The notes: generated by a model from the letters alone, not told the origin. Positions 1 through 6,465 are shown, numbered from the stretch's first letter. The stretch is DNA of 6,489 nucleotides from Ruminiclostridium sp. (GCA_017521345.1 JAFXCU010000219.1:1-6489), one strand, 5' to 3'. Program-made: numbers and translations.

Positions 1-9
1 ATAAGGCAT

Positions 10-31
10 AAAAAATTCCCGCTTTAGCGGG
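10..31 (-). terminator. Probable intrinsic terminator of the toxin-like/DUF308 operon
   Basis: Read on the minus strand, the stem CCCGC-TAAA-GCGGG (18-31) is followed by AA and six T (10-15). It is the last hairpin after the DUF308-like gene, and no other T-tract lies between that gene and the window edge. The local stem is only 5 bp. A longer alternative stem, in which 16-28 pairs with 77-89 (12 pairs, one bulged base), ends directly at the same T-tract and would be a stronger terminator. On the plus strand no T-tract follows, so I assign it to the minus strand. Confidence 0.6.
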
Positions 32-133
32 GGCCCGAGAATGTCAGCGGTTGGCGGACCGTTCAAGGGCCTTTAGGCTAAGCGGGAAATATGCCCCTAT
101 GGGGCTGGTGCAGGCCACCCGCTATGCGGGTGG
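16..133 (-). other. Structured 3' region: long imperfect hairpin plus two short hairpins
   Basis: Three stems fill the non-coding stretch downstream of the DUF308-like gene. CCACCCGC-TAT-GCGGGTGG (115-133) and GCCCC-TAT-GGGGC (93-105) are perfect stems with the same TAT loop. The segment 16-89 folds into one long imperfect hairpin: 16-28 with 77-89, 32-36 with 67-71, 39-41 with 62-64, and 48-51 with 58-61. The minus-strand version ends at the T-tract 10-15, so the simplest reading is a structured 3' untranslated region with terminator. A 3'-derived small RNA or a stand-alone RNA is possible. I do not recognise it as 6S, SRP, tmRNA or RNase P RNA. Confidence 0.45.
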
Positions 134-145
134 TCCTGACTTGGG

Positions 146-670
146 TCATTCAGCAGGGGTCTCGCTCTTCTTGTAGGCAATACCCCACGAGATCATGCCC
201 ACGCCCTGGACGATCACGTTGAAGCAGATGATATAGCCCACGGAGATCATGGTCATGATGGGGTGCAGGAAGGCGAAGATGCCGCCCAGGATGGCCAGCA
301 CACCGCAGAGGATGTTCAGCACGGCCATGCCCTTGGAGGTCTTCCAGGTGTTGATACCTGCTACCAGGATGCACACGCCGCAGGCCAGAACAGACAGACC
401 GGCGAAGTACGCCATCATCATGTCATTCAGGAAGCGCAGCCAGAGGTTGCACAGCATGATGAGGCCGAAGAGGGCCACCAGGCCGCCCAGGACACCTTGC
501 CAGGCATCCTTCTTTTTCTGAAAAGCGCCGATGACCAGGGTCAGGCCGTTGAACAGGTACAGGGCGCCCAGGATCCAGCCCAGGCTCAGGAAAATCCGCA
601 GGGGGACGCAGAAGCCGTAAGCACCCAGCAGCAGGGTGCACACGCCGGTGATGATCGCCAATGCTTTCAT
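146..670 (-). CDS. HdeD/DUF308-like six-helix membrane protein
   Basis: This gene encodes a 174-residue, very hydrophobic protein with six predicted membrane helices at about 3-21, 28-50, 57-77, 86-107, 114-134 and 139-164, and a short charged tail ending KKSETPAE. The helices fall into three repeats of two. The first and third repeats carry a Gly-rich helix ending in a Pro (CVP at 21-23, LHP at 135-137), followed by a second helix closing with a Gly. This is the pattern and length of the HdeD/DUF308 family, whose E. coli member is linked to acid resistance but whose biochemistry is unknown. The ATG at 668-670 is preceded by AGAGGAAAG. The gene starts 33 bases after the stop of the SLH/aerolysin-like gene with no terminator between, so the two are probably co-transcribed. 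An accessory or self-protection role for the upstream protein is only inference. Family call fairly sure; function unknown. Confidence 0.8.
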   Translation of the reverse strand: MKALAIITGVCTLLLGAYGFCVPLRIFLSLGWILGALYLFNGLTLVIGAFQKKKDAWQGVLGGLVALFGLIMLCNLWLRFLNDMMMAYFAGLSVLACGVCILVAGINTWKTSKGMAVLNILCGVLAILGGIFAFLHPIMTMISVGYIICFNVIVQGVGMISWGIAYKKSETPAE

Positions 671-703
671 AAAATTCTCTTTCCTCTCAATGTTTGATGG
701 TTG

Positions 704-3493
704 TTATTCTGCCAGCAGATTCATAAAGATCTGGGCGATCTGGGCACGGGTGGCAGTGCCCTGGGGAGCCAGGGTGTACTCGCTGGTGCCGCTGATGATG
801 CCTGCCTCCAGAGCCCGAAGGACGAAGTCCTTGGCCCAGCCGGAGACCTCACCGGCATCCTGATACTGGCTCAGGTCCACCTCCTTGGAGGGGAGCTCCA
901 GTCCCTTCCAGTCGGCATAGCGGCAGATGAAGGTCACCAGCTGGTCCCGGGTGACGGGGTCGTTGGGGGCAAAGCGGTCAGCCGACTTGCCCTCGGTCAG
1001 GCCGTTCTCGGCGGCCCAGGTCACGGCCTTGGCGTACCAGGCATCCTCTGCCACGTCAGTGAAGGGGTTCTCGCTGACGATCAGGGGCTGGCCTGCCAGG
1101 TTGTACAGGGTCTGTGCCACCTGGCTGCGGGTGACCTGACCTGCGGGGTCGAACCGATCAGCCTTCACGCCGTTCATGATGCTGTTCTGGTAAACAAAGC
1201 CCACGGCATCGTTGGCCCAGTGGTCGTAGGGCACGTCAGGGAAGGGGTGGTGGCTCACACCGAGGATCAGGCTGACGGGCTCAGCGGCGATCACTTCCAC
1301 CCAGTTGGAGTAGACATCATCCACATAGGCCCGGACGTGGAAGGTGCCTGCCTGGGTGCACTCCAGCTCTCCGTTGGGGGCAACCGTGATGCCCTTGCTG
1401 GGCAGCTCCTTGGCCTCCCAGGAGACATCCGCTTCCACTTCCTTGCCAGTGGGGTCACAGGCAGTGACGGTGAAATGGGTGTTCAGGTTTTCGGGGATAC
1501 CCACCGTGACCTCTGCGGTGCCGGTGACTTCGAGGGTGCCCTCAAAGGGTTCGGGCTCTTCCTCGGGTGCGGCGGAAACCACCACCTTGTAAGCGGGGGA
1601 GGAGATGTTGGCGTTGGTGGAGGCCTCGCCGTCATAGGTATAATAGGTGTTTTCGGGGATGAAGTACTTCACGTAGATGGTGCCGGGGGCGGTGGCCGTC
1701 AGGATCTGGGAGCCGGTGACGGAGTCATTGTCCATTCTGGCGACAGGAGAGGTGGTCTCCTTGCCGTTGTTGTCCACGATCTTCCAGGTGCCCCAGGTGC
1801 CCACGAAGCCGTGGTAGGGGACGCCGTCCTTGTCGCTGGCCTTCACCCGGTAAGAGGTGATGGGGAAGGTCTCGCCCACGGTCAGGTCGAAGGTGCGGTC
1901 CAGGGAAAACTCGTCATCCATCTGCCATTTGATGTAAGTGGAGGCGATGGGGTACAGGGGGATTGCCTCGCCTGCTTTGGTGTCGAACGAATCCTGATAG
2001 ATGGTGGTGGTTCCGCCGGCAGCAGACATGGGATAGGTGTCATCAATGGCATAGATGAGGTCGGTCTCACCCTTCAGATTCGTAATGCTTGTGTTGTTGG
2101 TGCTGGGGGCAGGCAGATCACGGATGGTGTTCCAGTTCAGACCTGTGCACCACACATCGCCGTCATCATCGGTGCCCTTGGTATAGGAAAAGGACTTGTC
2201 ATAATTGGTGTCTGTGTAGTGACCCTCCACAGAGGCCCGCTGATAAAGACTCTCCACTGCATCGGCACCGGTGGCGGAGTCACCAAAGAGGGTCACAAAG
2301 GAGCGCTGCTCATAGCCTGCTGTGGAAAAGGATTGGGTTGCTGCATTATCGTCGTAGCAGGTGCCGCACATGGAGAAGATGGCCACCTTGAAGCTGATGC
2401 CCACAGGACAATCATAGGTATCGGTCAGCTTGATGGTTCCCAGACTCTGCTCACTGACCAGGGTGGTGTGTGCAGGCACAATGCTGTAAAACGATTCGGA
2501 TTTTTTTGCGTCGGTGGTCCTGAGTTCGGTCTCTGTCCAGGCAGTTTCTACGGCCTGGGCAAAAGACACCGTTCCTGTCAATTGGATCTTAGCGTGATTC
2601 TTTTCCCCTTCTCCGAATTTTCTGTCATAGGAGCCGGACAGGGAAAGGCTCTCGCCGAAGCTATAGGACTCGGAGTTGGTCAGGCTGGTGGACAAAGACT
2701 CAGAAACAGATTTGTCCAGGGTAATGCTTTCCTCGCCGTCTACTTTACTGTTGTTGGTAGCATGGATCACAACGCGGTCATCGTCTGTGGTATTTTCGAC
2801 GATGGTTGTTGCATCCAGTTCATCTTCGCTGTCGACGACATGGAGCTGGAAGTCATAGAAGGCAATGGTGAAGGAATCGTAGCCAATCTGGTGTGTATGG
2901 GCGGCATCTGTTCCATAGCGGTCAAAATCACTGACCGTGGAGTAGAGGACCAGCCGCGAATCGTCGGTAAGGACCTCGGACATATCATGGCGCGCCAGGA
3001 AGTCAGAGCCATCCAGCTTACGGTTGGGCAGAACGGCAATGTCGTCAGCTGCCCGTCGCTGGACCTCTGCCAGGGAGTTGGCAACAGACAGACCGGAGGA
3101 AATATAGCCCCACATATTGGTGCCAACAAGGGTTTCATGAATCCAGCGATCCCTCTTGTTCAGCATGCAGTCCATGAAGTCGATGTAGCCGCCCTTGCCA
3201 AAATCGTCATCCCAGTCGCCGTCCCAATGGGTCTTGCTCTGAGACTCAAAGATGTTGTAGGCTAGGCTCACCCAGTCCTGGAAGATGTGATTGCTCTGGA
3301 TGGCTTTCTTATAAAACTCCACCTCATCGGACATCAGGGTTGAGATCCCGGAGTCTACGAAGTAGATGGGCCGACCCTTGGTGTTGGTGACCTTGGTGAG
3401 ATCACCCTCTGCCGCCATAGCCGGGATGGCCAGGCTGGTGAGCATCACAGCGGTCAAACCCATGGCCAACAGTTTCTTCATTCTCTGTTTCAT
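704..3493 (-). CDS. Secreted SLH-anchored protein with aerolysin/ETX-MTX2-like pore-forming module
   Basis: This gene encodes a 929-residue exported protein. Residues 1-27 form a signal peptide (MKQRMKK, a hydrophobic stretch, cleavage at AMA|AEG). Residues 28-250 are unrecognised. Residues about 250-374 resemble aerolysin/epsilon-toxin proteins: Ser/Thr-rich strands with alternating hydrophobic residues (256-289), a charged turn, a second alternating strand (301-315), then VPAHTTL (339-345), close to the VPPHTT-type motif of ETX/MTX2 toxins, and YDCPV (360-364). A Cys pair, CGTC, sits at 376-379. Residues about 535-642 and 651-739 look like Ig-like beta domains separated by an acidic Pro linker (EEEPEP). 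Three SLH repeats follow (about 751-802, 811-860, 872-928), each with a TRxQ version of the TRAE motif, expected to bind the cell-wall polymer. The start is M7 of the longest frame, because AAGGAGGT (3501-3508) lies 7 bases before it and overlaps the upstream ATG at 3511. First gene of an operon with the DUF308-like gene. SLH and export are certain; the pore-forming call is motif-based. Confidence 0.85.
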   Translation of the reverse strand: MKQRMKKLLAMGLTAVMLTSLAIPAMAAEGDLTKVTNTKGRPIYFVDSGISTLMSDEVEFYKKAIQSNHIFQDWVSLAYNIFESQSKTHWDGDWDDDFGKGGYIDFMDCMLNKRDRWIHETLVGTNMWGYISSGLSVANSLAEVQRRAADDIAVLPNRKLDGSDFLARHDMSEVLTDDSRLVLYSTVSDFDRYGTDAAHTHQIGYDSFTIAFYDFQLHVVDSEDELDATTIVENTTDDDRVVIHATNNSKVDGEESITLDKSVSESLSTSLTNSESYSFGESLSLSGSYDRKFGEGEKNHAKIQLTGTVSFAQAVETAWTETELRTTDAKKSESFYSIVPAHTTLVSEQSLGTIKLTDTYDCPVGISFKVAIFSMCGTCYDDNAATQSFSTAGYEQRSFVTLFGDSATGADAVESLYQRASVEGHYTDTNYDKSFSYTKGTDDDGDVWCTGLNWNTIRDLPAPSTNNTSITNLKGETDLIYAIDDTYPMSAAGGTTTIYQDSFDTKAGEAIPLYPIASTYIKWQMDDEFSLDRTFDLTVGETFPITSYRVKASDKDGVPYHGFVGTWGTWKIVDNNGKETTSPVARMDNDSVTGSQILTATAPGTIYVKYFIPENTYYTYDGEASTNANISSPAYKVVVSAAPEEEPEPFEGTLEVTGTAEVTVGIPENLNTHFTVTACDPTGKEVEADVSWEAKELPSKGITVAPNGELECTQAGTFHVRAYVDDVYSNWVEVIAAEPVSLILGVSHHPFPDVPYDHWANDAVGFVYQNSIMNGVKADRFDPAGQVTRSQVAQTLYNLAGQPLIVSENPFTDVAEDAWYAKAVTWAAENGLTEGKSADRFAPNDPVTRDQLVTFICRYADWKGLELPSKEVDLSQYQDAGEVSGWAKDFVLRALEAGIISGTSEYTLAPQGTATRAQIAQIFMNLLAE

Positions 3494-3500
3494 GGTGGGT

Positions 3501-3508
3501 ACCTCCTT
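3501..3508 (-). promoter_or_regulatory. Strong ribosome binding site deciding the start of the SLH/aerolysin-like gene
   Basis: The minus strand reads AAGGAGGT followed by 7 bases and then ATG at 3491-3493. The in-frame ATG at 3509-3511 abuts this site on its upstream side, so starting there would put the ribosome binding site inside the coding region and leave six extra residues (MKEVPT) before a textbook signal peptide. The downstream ATG is therefore preferred. Confidence 0.85.
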
Positions 3509-3525
3509 CATATGATTTGATCAAT

Positions 3526-3554
3526 ATTATAGCAGAAAAATAAGCAGCTTTGTG
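3526..3554 (-). promoter_or_regulatory. Extended -10 promoter for the SLH/aerolysin-like operon
   Basis: The minus strand has a perfect -10 box TATAAT (3526-3531) preceded by TGC, an extended -10 element. The -35 position (3549-3554, 17-base spacer) reads CACAAA, a poor match to TTGACA, which suggests dependence on the extended -10 or on an activator. The expected transcript start is near 3519, about 26 bases before the ATG at 3493. This is a vegetative sigma-A type promoter, not a sporulation type. Confidence 0.65.
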
Positions 3555-3575
3555 CTTTTGCGATAAATTAGCCGT

Positions 3576-3588
3576 TTTTGCAACAAAA
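3576..3588. promoter_or_regulatory. Small inverted repeat between divergent promoters, possible operator
   Basis: TTTTG-CAA-CAAAA is a perfect 5+5 inverted repeat midway between the two facing promoters, upstream of both -35 regions. Its position suits a regulator acting on both genes, but such AT-rich repeats occur by chance. It does not clearly fit the direct-repeat pattern usually bound by LytTR regulators. Confidence 0.25.
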
Positions 3589-3595
3589 TTTTTTC

Positions 3596-3622
3596 TTGAA
3601 CCTGCTGATTTCATGGTATACT
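3596..3622 (+). promoter_or_regulatory. Extended -10 promoter for the two-component operon
   Basis: TATACT (3617-3622) is preceded by TGG, giving an extended -10 element. TTGAAC (3596-3601) lies 15 bases upstream as a partial -35. The expected transcript start is about 3629, leaving a leader of roughly 26 bases before the GTG at 3656. This promoter lies inside the longer open frame beginning at 3578, which argues against that upstream ATG as the real start. Confidence 0.55.
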
Positions 3623-3655
3623 GATGCTGTGATTCTGCTGCTTGAGGTGAACTGC

Positions 3656-4396
3656 GTGACCATTGCTATCTGTGACGACGATACCCTGTGCCGGGAACAG
3701 GTCCTGGCCTGGAGCCGGGAATATATCCGGCAGAGCCCCTACGCCGACACCCGCCTGCTGTCCTACCCTTCCGGGGAGGACCTGCTGGAGGACGTGGAGG
3801 GGGGCGTCCTCTTTGACATCTGCATCCTGGACGTGGTCATGCCCGGTATGGACGGCATCCGTCTGGGGGTCCGCCTGCGGGAGATGGGCTTTGAGGGGAA
3901 GATCCTCTACCTCACCACCAGCCGGGACTATGCCATCGACTCCTTCCAGGCCAAGCCCTTTAACTATATTCTCAAGCCCGTGGAAAAGACGGCCTTTTGC
4001 TCCGCCCTGGAGGAGGCCCTGGCATCGGCGGCCCCCCGAAAGGACCGAAGCATCCTGGTCCGCACCCAGGACGCCAGCGTGATGCTCCCTCTCCGTGACA
4101 TCCTCTATGCCGAACTCACCCGCCGGTCCGTCCGGTATCATCTGGTGGGGGGCAGACAGGTGGAGAGCATCCAGATCCGCACCTCCTTTTCCGATGCCAT
4201 CCGCCCCCTGCTGGAGGACAGACGCTTCACCCTCTGCGGCGCCAGCATGGCGGCCAATCTCCACCATGTCACCGGCATTGAGATCGAAGCCCTGGTGTTC
4301 CGGGATGGCCAGCGGGTCTACCTGGGGAAAAAGCTCTGCCGGGAGGTTCGGTCTGTCTGGTACGATTATCATTTTGAAGGGGAGGGCAGCGAATGA
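3656..4396 (+). CDS. LytTR-family response regulator (AgrA/ComE type)
   Basis: This gene encodes a 246-residue cytoplasmic transcription regulator. The receiver domain (about 1-122) shows the acidic pocket DDD (7-9), the phospho-acceptor D59 in ILDVVMPGMDG, the Thr pair at 87-88 and the conserved Lys107 in LKP. The LytTR DNA-binding domain follows (about 131-240), with the DILYAE segment (148-153) and a CGASMAANL segment (194-202) in place of the more common HRSYLVN-type strand. Length and order are normal for AgrA/VirR-like regulators, which bind DNA direct repeats after phosphorylation. The GTG start is chosen because GAGGTGA (3644-3650) lies 5 bases upstream; the longer frame from ATG 3578 would begin before the promoter. 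It overlaps the kinase start by ATGA and is divergent from the SLH/aerolysin-like gene, its most likely target besides itself. That target is inference. Confidence 0.9.
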   Translation: MTIAICDDDTLCREQVLAWSREYIRQSPYADTRLLSYPSGEDLLEDVEGGVLFDICILDVVMPGMDGIRLGVRLREMGFEGKILYLTTSRDYAIDSFQAKPFNYILKPVEKTAFCSALEEALASAAPRKDRSILVRTQDASVMLPLRDILYAELTRRSVRYHLVGGRQVESIQIRTSFSDAIRPLLEDRRFTLCGASMAANLHHVTGIEIEALVFRDGQRVYLGKKLCREVRSVWYDYHFEGEGSE

Positions 4397-5664
4397 CGAT
4401 CCTGAAAGACTTCTCTGTGTTATGGTCTCTTCTGCATACGCTGTTCATGTTTCTGCTTCTGTTTGAATCGCGGTATCCCAAGAGAAAGACCCTGGTCCTG
4501 TCCCTGGCCGCCATGATCCCCCTCATCTGTGGGAATGTTGTGATCTTCGTTCTTGTTGGTGCAGAGCGATACATGACCTTGCTGCTGCTCACCTGCACCC
4601 TGCCAAGCCTGATTTTCTTCTGGGTTTTGGCCAAAAATCGCGACGGTCGTTTCTTCTTTACCTTCTGTATGGTGGACTCCCTGATCCTGGAAATCATCTA
4701 TATTACGAATATTCTTGATTTTTACCTGGGTAACACCTACATCTTCCTCTTTGCCGCGCGGATCATCTGCATCCCCCTCTTGGAACTGCTGATTTATAAA
4801 AAGGTGCGGCCCATTTACCTCAGTGTGCAGCAGTCTGTGGAAAAAGGCTGGTACGTTTTTACGGGCATCAGCGCCCTCTTCTATGTTGCCATGTCCCTGT
4901 CCGTGAGTCATCCCACGCTGATCACAAGCCGCCCGGAATATATTCCCGCATTTATCCTCTATCTTCTGCTGATGCCGGTCATTTACATCCACATTTTCAG
5001 CACCCTGCGCAATCAGCAAAACCTCCACAGGATGAAGGAGCAGGAGAACATCCTGCGGCTGCAGGTTTCCAACCTGACCAACCGCATGGAGGAGTTTTCC
5101 ACCGCCGATGAAGCCTTCCGGGTGGAGCGGCACGATTTCCGTCATAAAATGCAGGCCATTGCCGACATGGCGGCCCGGGAGGAGTATGACAAGCTCCGTG
5201 ACCTGGCCCTGACCTATCGGGAGAGTATCCAGGTGGTGCCGGTCAAGCGGTACTGTGCCCTTCCTGTGGTGGACGCCGTCCTGTCGTCCTACCTCCAGAA
5301 AGGGGAGCGGAAGGGCATCCGGGTAGAGACGGCGATCTCTTTCCCGTCGACCCTTCCCGTCCAGGATGCTGAGCTGGCCACTGTCTTTGCCAATGCGTTG
5401 GAGAACGCCCTGCACGCCTGTGAAAAGCTTTCCAAAGAAAAGGCCTGGGTCCAGGTGAAGGTCCTGAGCGCACCCCGCTTTATGATCCAGGTGAGCAACA
5501 GTTATGACGGTGTGGTGCTCTTCGACAAGGAGGGGATCCCCGTCAGCCGGGAGGACGGTCATGGCCTGGGCACCCGCTCCATTGTGACCTTCTGCCAGAA
5601 GAACAACGCCTTTTATGAGTTCAAGGCAACGGAGGATACTTTCCGTCTGCGCATCTCGTTCTGA
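4393..5664 (+). CDS. GHKL-family sensor histidine kinase (AgrC/VirS type)
   Basis: This gene encodes a 423-residue membrane kinase. The N-terminal half has six or seven hydrophobic segments (about 8-25, 34-55, 61-80, 87-108, 115-134, 153-170, 184-203), the usual polytopic sensor of AgrC-like kinases. A coiled-coil-like linker (205-236) leads to the phospho-acceptor His247 in RHDFRHK. The GHKL ATPase domain has the N-box around FANALENAL (332-340) and the Gly-rich box GHGLGTRS (389-396). It should phosphorylate D59 of the preceding regulator. The start ATG overlaps the regulator's stop (ATGA, 4393-4396) and GGAGG lies 7 bases upstream, so translation is probably coupled. The gene ends in tandem stops TGA TAA. 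AgrC relatives often sense peptides, but no peptide-precursor or AgrB-like gene is present here, so the signal is unknown. Confidence 0.92.
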   Translation: MTILKDFSVLWSLLHTLFMFLLLFESRYPKRKTLVLSLAAMIPLICGNVVIFVLVGAERYMTLLLLTCTLPSLIFFWVLAKNRDGRFFFTFCMVDSLILEIIYITNILDFYLGNTYIFLFAARIICIPLLELLIYKKVRPIYLSVQQSVEKGWYVFTGISALFYVAMSLSVSHPTLITSRPEYIPAFILYLLLMPVIYIHIFSTLRNQQNLHRMKEQENILRLQVSNLTNRMEEFSTADEAFRVERHDFRHKMQAIADMAAREEYDKLRDLALTYRESIQVVPVKRYCALPVVDAVLSSYLQKGERKGIRVETAISFPSTLPVQDAELATVFANALENALHACEKLSKEKAWVQVKVLSAPRFMIQVSNSYDGVVLFDKEGIPVSREDGHGLGTRSIVTFCQKNNAFYEFKATEDTFRLRISF

Positions 5665-5665
5665 T

Positions 5666-5704
5666 AAAAAAGCGAGGACACATTGGAAGTGTCCTCGCTT
5701 TTTT
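5666..5704 (+). terminator. Strong symmetric intrinsic terminator after the two-component operon
   Basis: A 16-base perfect inverted repeat (5666-5681 and 5689-5704) surrounds a 7-base loop. The GC core is GCGAGGACAC, flanked by six A on one side and six T on the other, and it begins two bases after the kinase stop codon. The symmetry would let it stop transcription from either direction. It separates the kinase from sigK, so sigK should have its own promoter. Confidence 0.93.
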
Positions 5705-5729
5705 AGTCAGCTGAAAAACATGGAGAAAT

Positions 5730-5739
5730 AAAGACAGGC
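5730..5739 (+). promoter_or_regulatory. Candidate SpoIIID binding site upstream of sigK
   Basis: AAAGACAGGC matches every position of the SpoIIID consensus WWRRACARNY as I recall it from Bacillus. SpoIIID is the mother-cell regulator known to activate sigK. It lies 36 bases before the sigK ATG. A very weak SigE-like promoter could be read here (ATAAA at 5728-5732 and AATAGAGT at 5748-5755), but its start point would fall at the ribosome binding site, so I do not call it. Confidence 0.35.
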
Positions 5740-5761
5740 CGGGGGAGAATAGAGTAGAGCC

Positions 5762-5768
5762 AGGAGGT
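5762..5768 (+). promoter_or_regulatory. Ribosome binding site deciding the sigK start
   Basis: A perfect AGGAGGT lies 7 bases before the ATG at 5776. The in-frame GTG at 5767 overlaps this site and would have no ribosome binding site of its own, so the ATG at 5776 is preferred. Confidence 0.85.
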
Positions 5769-5775
5769 GCTGCCT

Positions 5776-6465
5776 ATGATATCAGCCTGGCTTCTTCTGC
5801 TGCTCAACACCCTGTGCTTTCCCCTGCGGGTGGGGAACCCCGGCTCCTTTCCCAGGCCCCTAAAGGCCGAGGAGGAGCGGGAATACCTGGACCGGCTGGC
5901 CCAGGGGGACCTGGAAGCCCGGAACAAGCTCATCGAACACAATCTTCGCCTGGTGTCCCACATTCTGAAAAAATACTACGTCCAGCCCAGCGACCAGGAC
6001 GACCTGATTTCCATTGGGACCATAGGCCTCATCAAGGGGATCACCACCTTTAAGCCGGATAAGAAGGTCCGCCTGGCCACCTACGCCAGCCGGTGCGTGG
6101 AAAACGAGATCCTCATGCACTTCCGCAGTCAGCGGAAGCACCAGGGGGATGTGTCTCTGTCCGACTCCATCGACGCCGACCAGGAGGGAGGCGGTCTGTC
6201 CCTGATGGATGTCCTCAGCGTGGACGACGACATGCTGGAAAATCTGGACAACCGGGAGTCCTGCGCCAAGGTCCGCCGGTTGGTGGAGAAGTGCCTGACC
6301 CTCCGGGAGGCCAAGGTGATCTCCCTCCGCTACGGCCTGGACGGCCTGGAGCCCCGGACCCAGCGGGAGATCGCCGCCCTCTGCGGCATCAGCAGGTCAT
6401 ACGTTTCCCGGTTAGAAAAAAGAGCCCTGGAAAAACTGCGGGAAGAGATGGAGAAACCCACATAA
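5776..6465 (+). CDS. sigK: RNA polymerase sporulation sigma factor SigK (pro-SigK)
   Basis: This 229-residue sigma-70 family protein closely resembles SigK, the late mother-cell sigma factor of endospore formers, which drives spore coat and cortex genes. The N-terminus (1-24) is a hydrophobic pro-sequence (AWLLLLLNTLCF) expected to hold the protein at the membrane until a SpoIVFB-type protease cuts it. The SigK signature FPRPL (25-29) follows. Region 2 contains IEHNLRLVSHILKKY (53-67), DLISIGTIGLIKG (76-88) and LATYASRCVENEILMHFRS (100-118). Region 4.2 carries the helix-turn-helix RTQREIAALCGISRSYVSRL (194-213). SigK is preferred over SigE because of FPxPL, the short pro-sequence and the RSYVSRLEKRAL ending. 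The frame is intact, with no skin-type insertion. It has its own ribosome binding site, a candidate SpoIIID site and a terminator upstream, so it is probably transcribed alone. Confidence 0.95.
   Translation: MISAWLLLLLNTLCFPLRVGNPGSFPRPLKAEEEREYLDRLAQGDLEARNKLIEHNLRLVSHILKKYYVQPSDQDDLISIGTIGLIKGITTFKPDKKVRLATYASRCVENEILMHFRSQRKHQGDVSLSDSIDADQEGGGLSLMDVLSVDDDMLENLDNRESCAKVRRLVEKCLTLREAKVISLRYGLDGLEPRTQREIAALCGISRSYVSRLEKRALEKLREEMEKPT

Noticed and set aside
263..863. Small plus-strand open frames overlapping the DUF308-like gene and its junction with the SLH gene
   Set aside because: They are Gln/His-rich or random-looking and overlap clear minus-strand genes; no supporting start signals were seen.
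1636..1652. Promoter-like AT-rich stretch (ATAGGTATAATAGG) inside the SLH/aerolysin-like gene
   Set aside because: It encodes a Tyr/Thr-rich beta strand (NTYYTYDG), has no good -35 at the right distance, and does not precede any gene on the plus strand.
701..3265. An 854-codon open frame on the plus strand antisense to the SLH/aerolysin-like gene
   Set aside because: Its Gly/Val-rich translation matches no fold I know, it has no ribosome binding site, and it mirrors the real gene, which has signal peptide, SLH repeats, promoter and ribosome binding site. GC-biased codon use in the sense gene leaves few antisense stops.
3578..3655. Upstream ATG extension of the response regulator by 26 residues
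   Set aside because: It would begin upstream of the predicted promoter and lacks a ribosome binding site. GTG 3656 has GAGGTGA at proper spacing and starts right at the receiver domain.
3611..5562. Long minus-strand open frames opposite the response regulator (253 codons) and kinase (380 codons)
   Set aside because: These are shadows of well-supported two-component genes. Their translations are His/Gln/Gly-rich without domains, and no promoter or ribosome binding site supports them.
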